The position numbers were made by a program, and so were the translations under genes. A stretch of DNA of 64,000 nt, taken from NCBI RefSeq assembly GCF_000155615.1, contig NZ_DS989915.1, positions 128,917 through 192,916 of the forward strand, in the 5' to 3' direction. The notes below the pieces were generated by a model. The model was not told where the DNA came from and made no database searches. It worked only from the letters and a program-made list of their open reading frames with translations. Shown one piece after another: positions 51,683 to 61,648 of this stretch (position 1 is the stretch's first letter; each line of letters opens with the position of its first letter). The DNA is from Alcanivorax sp. DG881 (GTDB lineage: Bacteria; Pseudomonadota; Gammaproteobacteria; Pseudomonadales; Alcanivoracaceae).

Positions 51683-52864
51683 TCAGGATTTTTTCTGCAG
51701 CAACTGGGCCTTGCCCAGTTGCGCTTCCCCCGCCAGATTCCGGTAGAACGTTTCCAGTTCCGGAAGCTGCGCTTGCAGCGCTTCGCGCACCCGGCGCCGT
51801 GCGTCGGTCAGATTTGATTCCACCTGCTGTTTTTCCCGTGCCAGCTGGTCTTTGCGTTGCTGGAGTGCCGCGGGCAGCGCGGTGCCGCCGAGCTTATTGA
51901 GTCGGGTATTCAGCCGCTCCAGCCGTTCCTGTGCATCGACCAGCTGCGCGTTTAGTTCGTCGGCATCCGGGGCGTTTTGCAGGATACGCTGCAGGTCTGC
52001 AATTTCCTGTTCGGTGGCGGTTTTTTCGCGTTTTGCGGCGGTGCGAAAGGCGCCGTTGGTCAGGTCTCTGGCGGTGGCATGCTGGATGGCGTTGTGCAGA
52101 TCGGTTTCCCGGCGATCCAGACACTTCTGTTGATGGTGCGCCGCTATTAACTGGCGGGTGGCGGTGAGTACCTGGCTGTCGTTATCACGAACCATGGCCA
52201 GTACCAGCTGGTCCATCACCGTGGTGCTGTTGCCCGCAACGGTGTTGGTCAGGGTGCGGTAGAGCTGCTCCGGCTGGCTGGAGAGTTGATCCAGGGCATT
52301 GAGGTTCTCCGCCGCCTTGGTCAGCGCCAGGTTGTACACCGGCAGGGCCAGCGCATCGGCGCCCTGATTGCGCCAGTCATCGCCGGCCAGCACCAGCCCG
52401 GATACTGCCCGGGGGTTGCCCGGGAAGCGCGCGGCAATACGGATAAACCAGGCTCGGGCCCGTTCCTCGTCACCGTCGCGCCGATAGCTCTCTGCCAGCA
52501 GGAAGGCGGCATCGACAGCAGCGGGGCTGTTTTGCTCCACTTCGCTGAGTTGCTGACGGGCAAAGGCGGTATCGCCGTCTTTCAGGGCCAGTGCGGCCAG
52601 CCGCAGGCGCGCGTAATTACCCAGAATCGGTTTGTTGATGCTGCTGGCATGCTGGTTATAGGCAAGCAGTGTACGGGCTTGCGTTGTGGTCGCCTGGTGG
52701 CCCAGCAGGTCCAGAAGCTGTTCATCATCCTGGCTGATGGCCAGTGAGGAGGATGAGGCAGCGAAGGGGGCTGCGCTCAGGCAAGCCGAGTCGGCCATGC
52801 TGGCGAGGGGCAGCAATGTCAGGGTCAGGCTGGCGAGAGCAGCACGTGAGAACGGTCCCATCAT
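51683..52864 (-). CDS. Hypothetical exported protein with TPR-like and coiled-coil regions
   Basis: A 393-residue protein with a signal peptide (LASLTLTLLPLASMADSA). The first half contains TPR-like helices (LRLAALALKDGDTAFARQQL; AFLLAESYRRDGDEERARAWF). The C-terminal third is a long coiled coil (EQEIADLQRILQNAPD and onward). Its likely place is the periplasm, as a scaffold. I do not recognise a named family. Confidence 0.75.
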   Translation of the reverse strand: MMGPFSRAALASLTLTLLPLASMADSACLSAAPFAASSSSLAISQDDEQLLDLLGHQATTTQARTLLAYNQHASSINKPILGNYARLRLAALALKDGDTAFARQQLSEVEQNSPAAVDAAFLLAESYRRDGDEERARAWFIRIAARFPGNPRAVSGLVLAGDDWRNQGADALALPVYNLALTKAAENLNALDQLSSQPEQLYRTLTNTVAGNSTTVMDQLVLAMVRDNDSQVLTATRQLIAAHHQQKCLDRRETDLHNAIQHATARDLTNGAFRTAAKREKTATEQEIADLQRILQNAPDADELNAQLVDAQERLERLNTRLNKLGGTALPAALQQRKDQLAREKQQVESNLTDARRRVREALQAQLPELETFYRNLAGEAQLGKAQLLQKKS

Positions 52865-53035
52865 TATGTCAGTCTTTTTTTATTGGCATTATTGGGCCCA
52901 AATGGTGCGCCAACTGGCGAATGAGAGAAGGAACTGGGTCACACGGGAGTAGACAAAGTCGTCAGGTGGGGCTTGCCGGAGGGGGAATGCTCCCCGCTTC
53001 ACGGGTGTTGTGAAGCAGGGATGTGGGGATGGAGA

Positions 53036-53650
53036 TCAGAATCCTCGATAGCTGGTTGCGACAATGGCAACCGCAGCAATGACCACCAGGATCCCCACGA
53101 TGAACATCACTGTGGCCAGAATGCCCAGCACCTTGCCCGCCAGCGTCATGCCTTCACCGCTGTTATCCATATTGCCCTGGCGCATGGCAGCTAAATCCTT
53201 GTTGCCCAGGATCCAGGCGACAATGCCGACAGGGGCAAAAAGCAGTACCCCCAACAGGCCAAGTGTCAGTACCAGCCCACCACGGTGCGGCGCCGCGTTG
53301 GTGTTGATGGCGGGGTTTTGCGGGGCGTTTGTCACAGGCTGATGGCGACCGCTAAAGGCGGCACCCAGCATCAATGCGCTGATGATCAGGTACAGCCCGT
53401 TGTAGATGCCGCTGGAGATCAGGGCAAAGAGATCGCCAGATATCTTGTCGTCATACAGCATTTCTATCAGCACGAATTGCTGCAGGCACATATAGGCGAT
53501 ATGGACCAGGCTGAGCAGCGAGGCGATCAATACCAGAATGGCGGCGGTCCGTGCCTTTGGCATGAAAATGCCGGCCAGTACAAAGCCGGCGATGGCGACC
53601 AGAAAGGTCGGTAGCGTCATGGTGATGAGTTGCGCTATTTCTCCACCCAT
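53036..53650 (-). CDS. Membrane protein with DUF4190-like C-terminus
   Basis: A 204-residue protein with five hydrophobic segments. The last two (GGLVLTLGLLGVLLFAPVGI and VLGILATVMFIVGILVVI) frame the GNKDLAAM segment that is typical of DUF4190-like proteins. AAAAGGAGTTCC gives a good start. The gene upstream on the same strand is an EamA transporter (11 bp gap). Confidence 0.78.
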   Translation of the reverse strand: MGGEIAQLITMTLPTFLVAIAGFVLAGIFMPKARTAAILVLIASLLSLVHIAYMCLQQFVLIEMLYDDKISGDLFALISSGIYNGLYLIISALMLGAAFSGRHQPVTNAPQNPAINTNAAPHRGGLVLTLGLLGVLLFAPVGIVAWILGNKDLAAMRQGNMDNSGEGMTLAGKVLGILATVMFIVGILVVIAAVAIVATSYRGF

Positions 53651-53661
53651 TGGAACTCCTT

Positions 53662-54627
53662 TTACTTTGGGGTTGAAACAAAAAGCCGGCTCAGGAAAAC
53701 CTTGAGGAGGCTGCGTACAGCTCGCCAGCGATTGACCAGAAGCGACAGAAAGATCAGCGCGCAGCCTGCCAGTTGCAGCAGTGTCATCTGTTCACCGAAC
53801 CAGGCGGCTGCCATCAGTGCGGTCCACATGGGTTCCAGCACCATAATGACAACACCATGGCTGTGCAGTGACAGGCTTTGCGCATAGGTTTGTACCAGAA
53901 AACGCAGGGCGGTGCCTACCGTGGCACTGAGTACCACCCACAGGGCCAGTATGGGTGTGGCGTTGGCCGCAACACTTTGCCAGGGTTCAAAAATGGCGGA
54001 CAACACCCCGGTTAGTATGCCCACCACGGCGAGCACTACCGTGGTCAGCGCCAGGGCAGGGACGCGTGGGTGTTCAATACACTCGCCATTCATGCCCTGC
54101 GTGGAGAGGGTATTGGCGGCGCGGGTATTGAGATTGAAATAGAGCGCAAAAATGGTGGCGGCGGCCACAAAAAATAACTGCCCGGCTTCCAGGTGCAGTC
54201 CCTGATCCAAGGACAGCAGGGCCAGCCCCGCAGCGGCCACCGGCAGTGCCAGCCAGGTACTGCCAGGCACCGGCTCGGCAAAGATCAACCGGCCTATCAC
54301 TGGCACCAGCACCACTCCCAGGCTGGTCAGAAAGGCGCCTTCCCCCACGTGCTCGCCCATGGCCAGGCCCATTACCCAGCAGCTCATGGCAATGCCGAAA
54401 ACGGTACCGACCCGGACACAACGCAGCAGTTGCTGGCCGCTCAGGCGGCGCAGCTGGCGGTGCGCCGCCATGGCCAGCAGGCTTGCGGCCAGCAGGAAAC
54501 GCAGCGACATGAATAGCAGGGGAGGCATGGCCAGCACGGCTTCTTTGGAGAACATCCAGCTGATGGCAGCCAGAAGCGTGACCACCAGAAGCAGCAGGTC
54601 AGCTTTATGAGCTTGGTGGATAGACAC
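53662..54627 (-). CDS. EamA/DMT-family transporter
   Basis: A 321-residue drug/metabolite transporter with ten predicted helices in two EamA halves (LLLVVTLLAAISWMFSKEA start; LEPMWTALMAAAWFGEQMTL in the second half). The start is a GTG at 54627 without a strong ribosome site, so the exact N-terminus is uncertain. Substrate unknown. Confidence 0.85.
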   Translation of the reverse strand: MSIHQAHKADLLLLVVTLLAAISWMFSKEAVLAMPPLLFMSLRFLLAASLLAMAAHRQLRRLSGQQLLRCVRVGTVFGIAMSCWVMGLAMGEHVGEGAFLTSLGVVLVPVIGRLIFAEPVPGSTWLALPVAAAGLALLSLDQGLHLEAGQLFFVAAATIFALYFNLNTRAANTLSTQGMNGECIEHPRVPALALTTVVLAVVGILTGVLSAIFEPWQSVAANATPILALWVVLSATVGTALRFLVQTYAQSLSLHSHGVVIMVLEPMWTALMAAAWFGEQMTLLQLAGCALIFLSLLVNRWRAVRSLLKVFLSRLFVSTPK

Positions 54628-54767
54628 TGAACACTATTCGCAGCAGAGACAGGCGGCGATGGTAGCACAGGCGTACCGGCCGGTAACGACTGGTGAAACG
54701 CCGCGATCATGGTCAAAGTAGACACCGGTAATCACAATACGACCAAGCAATCACGTGAGGGCAGTGC

Positions 54768-55529
54768 ATGTTTGCAGCCTGGAAGAACTGGCGGGACGCT
54801 CGCCGGGTCAGGAAGATGGGATATACCCGGCAGGAGTGGGAGGCCGCAGTATCGGACTGGCCGTTAATGGCCCGGTTCGCGGGTGAAGAGCGGGATGCGT
54901 TGTTTGATCTCTCGCTGCGTTTTCTGGCCCGAAAAAGCATCGCCTCGGGCGGTGGGTTCGCTTACACCGATGCCATGTGCCTGAAAGTGGCGACCATGGC
55001 CTGTGTGCCCATTCTGTACCTGGGACTGGATTGGTATGACGGTTGGTACACGGTGATTTTGTATGAAGGCGCCTTTATTCCCAATCGACCACACCTGAGC
55101 GAAGACGGTGTAGTCCATGCCCAGGGGCCGGTGCTGGCTGGCGAGGCCTGGCATCAGGGCCCGGTGATTCTGTCCTGGGACGCGATCTGTGATGCCTGCG
55201 CGCCGGAAAACCGGGCCAGCAATGTGGTGATTCACGAGATGTCCCACAAACTGGATATGCGCCGCAATGGCGCCAACGGCAGGCCGCCGTTGCATACCGG
55301 GATGAACCCGAAACAATGGCATGAAACCTTCACCGCGTGTTGGGAAGAGTTGCTGAGCGACTATCAGCACCACCGGCCCATGCCGGTGGATGCTTATGCG
55401 CTGACCGGTCCGGGTGAGTTTTTTGCGGTGTGCAGTGAGGCCTTTTTCGAAGGGCCGGATCAGCTCTACAAGGACTGGCCGGCTCTGTACCGCCTGTTGG
55501 CACAGTTTTATCGACAGGGAGAGCGATGA
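54768..55529 (+). CDS. mtfA: M90-family zinc peptidase (MtfA-like)
   Basis: A 253-residue metallopeptidase with the zinc site HEMSH in VVIHEMSHKLDMRRNGANG, as in MtfA, which in E. coli interacts with Mlc and alters sugar PTS expression. The DIMYDGWY-like region (LDWYDGWYTVILYEGAFI) is family-typical. It is coupled by ATGA overlap to the next gene. Without an Mlc gene in view its target is unknown. Confidence 0.88.
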   Translation: MFAAWKNWRDARRVRKMGYTRQEWEAAVSDWPLMARFAGEERDALFDLSLRFLARKSIASGGGFAYTDAMCLKVATMACVPILYLGLDWYDGWYTVILYEGAFIPNRPHLSEDGVVHAQGPVLAGEAWHQGPVILSWDAICDACAPENRASNVVIHEMSHKLDMRRNGANGRPPLHTGMNPKQWHETFTACWEELLSDYQHHRPMPVDAYALTGPGEFFAVCSEAFFEGPDQLYKDWPALYRLLAQFYRQGER

Positions 55530-55837
55530 TGAAATTTATTTTTGAGGTACGCGTCAAGCCGGGTTTTAGCGTGGAGGAATATGCCAAGGGTTGGGTTGAG
55601 GCCAGCGAAATCATTCAGCAAAGCGAAGGAGCAAAAGGTACTTATTTACACCGCAAGATCGGCTACCCGGACACAGTACTGGCCATCGCCCATTGGGAAA
55701 GCAAAGCACACCGTGATGCCAAGGACGACAGCCGCAGCGCCAGGGTCAAGGCGATTCTGGAAAAGCACGCCAAAGTGGTTGAGGTCAGCGTGATCGGTGA
55801 GTACGACGAGCCGGAGTGGCAGGTGTTACCGCAGTGA
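55526..55837 (+). CDS. Dimeric alpha/beta-barrel (ABM-like) protein
   Basis: A 103-residue protein of the antibiotic-biosynthesis-monooxygenase-like ferredoxin fold (KFIFEVRVKPGFSVEEYAKGW; LAIAHWESKAHRDAKD). Its start overlaps the mtfA stop. Members act as monooxygenases or as stress proteins. No catalytic assignment can be made. Confidence 0.75.
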   Translation: MMKFIFEVRVKPGFSVEEYAKGWVEASEIIQQSEGAKGTYLHRKIGYPDTVLAIAHWESKAHRDAKDDSRSARVKAILEKHAKVVEVSVIGEYDEPEWQVLPQ

Positions 55838-55938
55838 GAAGGGGGCAGGTGGGTTTGCCCGAAGTGAGATGAGGCAGGGAGGTAGAGGTCGCCCCTGCGC
55901 TGCAGTGGTTGCCAGCAACAGGGGCGATCGCCATGGAA

Positions 55939-56190
55939 TCAGGCTTCCGGCAGGGTGATATTCAGTTCGAGAATTTCACAGCCGGATTCCCGGTCCATCT
56001 GGACGTTCACGGCGTCCTGGTCCACAGGGACATATTTACGCACCACTTGCAGCAGTTCTTCCTGAAGCTGCGGCAGGTAATCCGGGCCACCGCGGGTGGA
56101 GCGTTCGCGGGCGACAATGATCTGCAGGCGTTCTTTTGCCACAGATGCCGTGTTCTGCCTTTTAGGAAGCAGATAACTGAAGATGCTCAT
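55939..56190 (-). CDS. minE: Cell division topological specificity factor
   Basis: An 83-residue MinE. The N-terminal SIFSYLLPKRQNTASVAKERLQ segment is the MinD-activating region, and the beta-strand domain follows. It drives MinCD oscillation so that the division septum forms at mid-cell. It is the last gene of minC-minD-minE. Confidence 0.96.
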   Translation of the reverse strand: MSIFSYLLPKRQNTASVAKERLQIIVARERSTRGGPDYLPQLQEELLQVVRKYVPVDQDAVNVQMDRESGCEILELNITLPEA

Positions 56191-56193
56191 CCG

Positions 56194-57009
56194 TTAGCCT
56201 CCAAACAGACGGCCGAATAGACCTTTCTTGTTAGTGGTAAGAAAGCGGTGCGGCAGCTGGTCACCCAGGAAGCGGGCAACGGCATCGCTGTAGGCCTGCC
56301 CGGCATCGGAATCCGTATCCAGGATGACCGGGCTGCCGGAGTTACTGGCATTGAGCACCGCCTGGGATTCCGGGACCACGCCAAGCAGTTCAATGGCGAG
56401 AATTTCCTGGACGTCTTCTACCGATAGCATCTGTCCGTTCTCTACCCGTTCCGGGGAGTAGCGGGTCAGCAGCAGGCGGGAGGGGATGTCCCCGTCGCCC
56501 AGTTCGGCGTGGCGGGTCTTGCTGGCCAGAATGCCGATGATGCGATCGGAGTCCCGTACACTGGAGACTTCCGGGTTGGTGACGACCACGGCCTCGTCGG
56601 CGAAGTAGGCGGCCATGAGGGCGCCTTTTTCGATACCGGCGGGGCTGTCGCAGATAATGTAGTCCATCTGCATGTCATCACGCAGGGCGTTGAGCACGCC
56701 TTCCACGCCTTCAATGGTGAGGGCGTCCTTGTCGCGGGTCTGGGAGGCGGGGAGGATGAACAGGTTGTCCACCTTCTTGTCCTTGATCAGCGCTTGCTTG
56801 ATGTTGGCATCGCCACTGATCACGTTGACCAGATCATAGACCACACGACGTTCGCACCCCATGATCAGGTCCAGGTTGCGCAGGCCTACATCAAAATCAA
56901 TCACAGTGGTTTTAAAACCGCGCAGGGCAAGGCCTGTGGCCAGCGCTGCACTGGTGGTGGTTTTGCCGACGCCACCCTTGCCGGATGTCACGACCACGAT
57001 CTTCGTCAC
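56194..57009 (-). CDS. minD: Septum site-determining ATPase
   Basis: A 271-residue MinD with the deviant Walker A KGGVGKTT, the switch residues IDFDVGLRNLD, and a C-terminal amphipathic helix (KKGLFGRLFGG) for membrane binding. The GTG at 57009 is chosen because AAGGAG lies six bases upstream; a longer frame to 57030 adds MEGKEKS without a better site. Middle gene of the min operon. Confidence 0.96.
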   Translation of the reverse strand: MTKIVVVTSGKGGVGKTTTSAALATGLALRGFKTTVIDFDVGLRNLDLIMGCERRVVYDLVNVISGDANIKQALIKDKKVDNLFILPASQTRDKDALTIEGVEGVLNALRDDMQMDYIICDSPAGIEKGALMAAYFADEAVVVTNPEVSSVRDSDRIIGILASKTRHAELGDGDIPSRLLLTRYSPERVENGQMLSVEDVQEILAIELLGVVPESQAVLNASNSGSPVILDTDSDAGQAYSDAVARFLGDQLPHRFLTTNKKGLFGRLFGG

Positions 57010-57042
57010 GCTCTTCTCCTTACCTTCCATGTTTCATGCACG

Positions 57043-57774
57043 CTAGTTCAGCGCGGTAAAATGCATCGCTTCGCCCTGCATGTATAGATGCACGGGCCGG
57101 TTACGGTATGACTCGGGCAGGTCTTCGGCCACCCGATAATGGCCGGCAATGGATACCAGTTCGGCATTCAGTTGCTGGCAAAAAATACGTGCGCTGGTAT
57201 CGCCGCGAACCCCGGCCAGGGCGCGACCGCGCAGGTTGCTGTACACATGAATGTTGCCGTCGGCCATGATTTCCGCGCCGGTGCTCACCGGGGCGAGCAC
57301 GATCAGGTCGCCACGGCTGTAGACCTGCTGACCGGAGCGTACTGGCTGGTCGATGACCATGGTTTCAACCTGCTGCGCAGCGGGCTTGCTGTCCGCAGCA
57401 CCATCGTCCGTGGCCGGTGCGGGTTCGGCGCGGCGGGGTACATCACGGCCGCCGGCCAGGCTCAACGTGCCCAGACCCAGCATGCTTGCTGTGTCCGCAT
57501 CAATGTTCTCGCTGCGGGCCAGGGCAACCAGATTGACCCCCAGGCTGCGCAGCGTATCCACAGCGGCCATCAGCGCCACTGGATCGCTATCCAGCTCCGG
57601 GCTTACATCGATTACCACGGGGGCTTCCTGTAGCCACTGGGCGGCGTCTTCCAGGCGCTGGCTCACCTGCTGGTGGAGGACATTGGCATCCAGATTTTTC
57701 AACTGGAGGACCGTCATCATCAGCATGCGGCCCTTGAATTCGATTGCGGTTTTTTCTTCGACGACTGCTGTCAT
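57043..57774 (-). CDS. minC: Septum site-determining protein (FtsZ inhibitor)
   Basis: A 243-residue MinC. The N-terminal domain inhibits FtsZ polymerisation. The C-terminal beta-helix (VRSGQQVYSRGDLIVLAPVS; GNIHVYSNLRGRALAGVRGD) binds MinD. A proline/alanine-rich linker (PAPATDDGAADSKPAAQQ) connects the two. First gene of the min operon. Confidence 0.96.
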   Translation of the reverse strand: MTAVVEEKTAIEFKGRMLMMTVLQLKNLDANVLHQQVSQRLEDAAQWLQEAPVVIDVSPELDSDPVALMAAVDTLRSLGVNLVALARSENIDADTASMLGLGTLSLAGGRDVPRRAEPAPATDDGAADSKPAAQQVETMVIDQPVRSGQQVYSRGDLIVLAPVSTGAEIMADGNIHVYSNLRGRALAGVRGDTSARIFCQQLNAELVSIAGHYRVAEDLPESYRNRPVHLYMQGEAMHFTALN

Positions 57775-58112
57775 TACTGACCTGTTGTCCGAGGGGCAAA
57801 GGGAGGCAAAAAGGCGCTCCGGGCCCAGTGGGGCGTAATTTGGGCAAGACTAGACGAAAGCGACCATGCGTAAAAGCGCCAAAAGGGTGATCTGAATGTT
57901 AAATCTCTGTGAGATGGAGCGGGCAGGGGATTAACTGCTGGAAAAAGCAGCGTTTTGGGTAAAAACGGCAGCGTTGCATTTTTGTGAAAATGAGTACTGG
58001 TTAATGTTTGTGCATCGCAAACATTGGGCGCACGCAGGGGGCAGGGAGACAGCAGGTGGGAGAGGAAAAGCAGGGAAGGGCGGAATGGTGAACACCATCC
58101 CGCCCCGGTGGT
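57775..58112. other. minC-fadE intergenic region
   Basis: A 338-bp gene-free stretch holding the min promoter and the 3' flank of fadE. An inverted repeat AATGTTTG/CAAACATT with a 7-base gap (58003-58025) is the only strong structure. It sits about 230 bp upstream of minC. Confidence 0.6.
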
Positions 58113-60569
58113 TTACATCATTGGCCGTTCGGCGTGGACCTTCACTTCTTTCAGGTTCTTGTCGAAGGCGTCGGTGAGCAGGCAGTCGTAACGCATGGCG
58201 TCGTACTCGTTGATGGCGTCTACCTGGCTCTCGTTGATGATGCCCTTGCGGGCCGCATCCTGCAGTTTCTCCAGCACGGTCTTGCCTTCCAGCTGACCTT
58301 TGCCTTCCGCTTTCAGATACGCCAGGAAGCCGGGTTCCACTTCCAGCAGCTTGTTGAACGTGGCTTCCACGCGGCCGATGGAATCCTCCGGATCCTGGGA
58401 GATATAGGCGGGTTCCGCCAGCGCATCACGCACCGAGCTGGGTTCCATGATCATCTGCCCCAGAGTGCGTATCTGATCGTCGCTGGGTGCCTGCGCCTTG
58501 CAGGGGCGACCCAGCGGGAAGAACAGGCGCTTGAGCACGTGGCCGATGCCGAAGAAACCGAAGTTGCGCGAGAACGCTTCCAGGGAGTCGTGGGTCCGGC
58601 TGAAGGCCAGCCGCAGCGCATAGTGCGCATGGGCATCGTTGGCCTCATCGCGGGGCAGGGTGGCGTGGTACTTGAGAATGGCGCAGGCAATCAGCAGCTG
58701 GCTGTGCACATCACCCAGGCGGGCAGACAGCAGCTCGCGCCGCTTCAGATCGCCGCCCAGCAGCGCCAGGGCCATGTCCGAGACGCTGGCCAGTACCGCA
58801 CTGTAGCGGCTGACCAGACGATACCAGGGCGCACTGAACGCATCGGAATTGCCGGGGGCATCAGACAGGTAGGGGCCCGCCAGAGCCTGCACGATGGCAC
58901 TGCTGATATTGCCCAGGGTATGGCCTGCATGGGAGAAGAACAGGTCATCGAAGTCCTGTAGCCCCTGCTTCTTGTCTTCCGCCTGGATGGCTTGCAGTTC
59001 GTCATAGAGGAACGGATGACAGCGCATGGCCCCCTGCCCGAAGATCATCAGTGAGCGGGTGAGGATGTTGGCCCCTTCCACGGTGATGGCAATGGGGGTG
59101 GACTGATAGGGCAGGGCCAGGAAGTTACGTGGGCCCAGCTGAATGCCGCGACCACCGGCGATATCCATACCGTGGTTGATTAGCTCACGCATCATTTCGG
59201 TGGCATGGTATTTGGCCATGGCGGTAACCACGGACGGCGCTCCGTCTTCCAGCGAACGGGTCACCAGATGGCGGTAGGCTTCCAGGGTGTAGGCCAGTGC
59301 CGCCACATCGGCGGACGCTTCCTGTACGCCCTCGAATTCGCCGACTGCCGTATTGAACTGGCGACGAATGCGACCGAAGGCACCGGTCATGCGGTAGCCC
59401 ATTTCGCCACTGGCGGTGGCCAGCGCGGGCAGGGAGACGCCGCGGCCGGCACCGAGACATTCAATCAGCATGCGCCAGCCACGGCCTGCCATATCCGGAC
59501 CGCCGATGATGGCATCGAGAGGCACGAACACATCCTTGCCGTTGATGGGGCCGTTCATGAACGGGGAGCCGGGGTAGTGCCGGCGGCCGATCTCCACGCC
59601 TTTGGTATCGGCGGGAATCAGTGCGCAGGTAATACCGAGTTCTTCCGTGTCACCCAGCAGTTTTTCCGGGTCATAAAGCTTGAAGGCAAGGCCGACCACC
59701 GTGGCCACCGGGGCCAGGGTGATCCAGCGCTTGGCGAAGTTCAGGCGCATGCCCAGCACTTCCTTGCCGTCGATCTTGCCTTTGCAGATGACGCCGGTAT
59801 CGGGAATGGCGCCGGCATCGGAACCGGCTTCCGGCCCGGTAAGGCCAAAGCAGGGAATCTCGTCACCCTTGGCAAGGCCGGGCAACCAGCGGTCTTTCTG
59901 CTCCTGGGTGCCGTATTCCGCCAGCAGTTCGCCTGGGCCGAGAGAGTTGGGCACCATGGCGGTGACGGCGGCGGTGAGCGAGCGGGTGGCAATCTTGCTC
60001 ATGATGCGGCTTTGCGCATAGGGCGAGAACGCCTTGCCGCCGTACTCAGTGGGAATGATCAGGCTGAAGAAGCCCTTATGCTTGAGGAAGTCCCAGACCT
60101 CTTCGGGCAGGTCTCGCAGTTCGTGGAAGATCTGCCACTCATCAAGCATGTCGCACAATTGCACCACTTCGTTATCAATGAAGGACTGTTCGTCATCGGT
60201 GAGCGTGGTGAATTGAATGTGGGCGAATTTTTCCCAGTCCGGACGGCCGGAGAACAGGTCGGCTTCGAACCAGGTGGTGCCCGCCTCGATGGCTTCGCGT
60301 TCGGTATCGCCAATGGCAGGCATGACTTTGCCCAGCGCGTTGTAGACCGGTTTGGTGATGAACTTCTGGCGCAGGTCCACGTGGTTGAGCACGGTAACGC
60401 CGGCGGCGAGCAGAATCAGGGAAATGGGATGGAACAGCCAGGAAGCGAGGAAGCCGCAGAGCAGCCACACAATAACGAAAACGGCACTGCCAATGCCTCG
60501 GCTGATTTGCTGATAGAAGAGGGTCATCAGCGTGGCAATTAACAACACAATAGCCAATAGGCTAAGCAT
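58113..60569 (-). CDS. fadE: Acyl-CoA dehydrogenase (FadE-type)
   Basis: An 818-residue enzyme catalysing the first step of fatty acid beta-oxidation. N-terminal hydrophobic segments (LSLLAIVLLIATLMTLF; FVIVWLLCGFLASWLF) precede the acyl-CoA dehydrogenase core (CFGLTGPEAGSDAGAIPDTG; PITEY-like IIPTEYGGKAFS; ITVEGANILTRSLMIFGQGA), and the C-terminal DUF1974 domain typical of FadE follows. Length is as in E. coli FadE. AAAGGAGATC precedes the ATG at 60569. Electrons go to ETF. Confidence 0.95.
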   Translation of the reverse strand: MLSLLAIVLLIATLMTLFYQQISRGIGSAVFVIVWLLCGFLASWLFHPISLILLAAGVTVLNHVDLRQKFITKPVYNALGKVMPAIGDTEREAIEAGTTWFEADLFSGRPDWEKFAHIQFTTLTDDEQSFIDNEVVQLCDMLDEWQIFHELRDLPEEVWDFLKHKGFFSLIIPTEYGGKAFSPYAQSRIMSKIATRSLTAAVTAMVPNSLGPGELLAEYGTQEQKDRWLPGLAKGDEIPCFGLTGPEAGSDAGAIPDTGVICKGKIDGKEVLGMRLNFAKRWITLAPVATVVGLAFKLYDPEKLLGDTEELGITCALIPADTKGVEIGRRHYPGSPFMNGPINGKDVFVPLDAIIGGPDMAGRGWRMLIECLGAGRGVSLPALATASGEMGYRMTGAFGRIRRQFNTAVGEFEGVQEASADVAALAYTLEAYRHLVTRSLEDGAPSVVTAMAKYHATEMMRELINHGMDIAGGRGIQLGPRNFLALPYQSTPIAITVEGANILTRSLMIFGQGAMRCHPFLYDELQAIQAEDKKQGLQDFDDLFFSHAGHTLGNISSAIVQALAGPYLSDAPGNSDAFSAPWYRLVSRYSAVLASVSDMALALLGGDLKRRELLSARLGDVHSQLLIACAILKYHATLPRDEANDAHAHYALRLAFSRTHDSLEAFSRNFGFFGIGHVLKRLFFPLGRPCKAQAPSDDQIRTLGQMIMEPSSVRDALAEPAYISQDPEDSIGRVEATFNKLLEVEPGFLAYLKAEGKGQLEGKTVLEKLQDAARKGIINESQVDAINEYDAMRYDCLLTDAFDKNLKEVKVHAERPMM

Positions 60570-60778
60570 GGTGATCTCCTTTGCCTGGGTGGAATACCTT
60601 CCAGCATGCGGGTGCCGCCATGGAGAGGGCGTGAAACTGTCGCCATGAACTTCAAACCGCACACCTGTCTTTCAGTCTAACGCGCAGATGGCATAAGTTG
60701 CACAGGATTTAACCGGATTTAATCTGGATGATGCCTTACACTTGGCGCCACTTTGAATGCGTTTTCAGGAGCATAGCG

Positions 60779-61648
60779 TTGCAGCCGAACAGCCCTATCA
60801 TTGAAGCCACCGAGCAGAATATTCAGCAAATTCTTGAGCAATCCCAGCAAATCCCGGTGATCGTGGATTTCTGGGCCAGCTGGTGCCAGCCCTGTTTGCA
60901 AATGGCGCCGATCCTGGAGCGGCTGGTCAATGAATACCAGGGCAAGGTGCTGCTGGCGAAAGTGAATGCAGATGAGCAGCAAATGCTGGCCAGCCAGTTT
61001 GGTGTGCGCAGCCTGCCCAGCCTGAAACTGGTGTACCAGGGGCAATTGGTCAGTGAGCTGGATGGCGCCCAGACGGAAGGCGCGCTGCGCCAGTGGCTGG
61101 CACCGGTAGTTGACCCTGAAGCTGCGCAACAGCAACAAGAAGAAGGTTTTATCGAGCAGGTGCGCATGGCCATCGAGGCGGGCCACACGGAGCAGGCGGA
61201 AGGTGCGCTACGGCAGACTCTGGAACAGAGCCCGGACAAGCATGCCATTCGTGCCCTGCTGGTGGAGTTGCTGTTGGGGGAAGGGCGCCTGGATGATGCC
61301 CAGTCGGTGCTGGCGCAAGTGACAGAAGATGCGGAACCGTTACGCCCGTTCCGGGCACGTTTCGCGTTGCTGGAAAAGCTGGAAGGGACCGGGCAAAGTC
61401 TGGCGGAGCTGTCCGCCCGTATCGCCGACAAGCCCACCCCGGAAGATCTTTATGCCTACGGCTTGCAGGCCGCCGCGGCGGGCCAGTTCGAAGCGGGGCT
61501 TGAGTCGCTGCTGACGCTGCTGCGTGATTATCGCGATTTCCGCGACGGGGTGGCCCGCAGTGCGCTGCTGGAAGTGTTTGAATGCCTTCCCAAAGGCGAC
61601 CCTTTAGCCAGTGAATATCGCCGCAAGATGTTCAACTACCTCTACTGA
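60779..61648 (+). CDS. Thioredoxin-TPR protein (YbbN/CnoX-like)
   Basis: A 289-residue protein with an N-terminal thioredoxin fold and C-terminal TPR helices, the layout of CnoX (YbbN). The active site keeps both cysteines (WASWCQPCLQM), unlike E. coli YbbN, which has a single one; members that keep the CxxC can also reduce substrates. The start is a TTG at 60779 with AGGAG eight bases upstream; upstream in-frame sequence carries no ATG with a ribosome site. It is a chaperone-holdase candidate for proteins damaged by chlorine-type oxidants. Confidence 0.87.
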   Translation: MQPNSPIIEATEQNIQQILEQSQQIPVIVDFWASWCQPCLQMAPILERLVNEYQGKVLLAKVNADEQQMLASQFGVRSLPSLKLVYQGQLVSELDGAQTEGALRQWLAPVVDPEAAQQQQEEGFIEQVRMAIEAGHTEQAEGALRQTLEQSPDKHAIRALLVELLLGEGRLDDAQSVLAQVTEDAEPLRPFRARFALLEKLEGTGQSLAELSARIADKPTPEDLYAYGLQAAAAGQFEAGLESLLTLLRDYRDFRDGVARSALLEVFECLPKGDPLASEYRRKMFNYLY

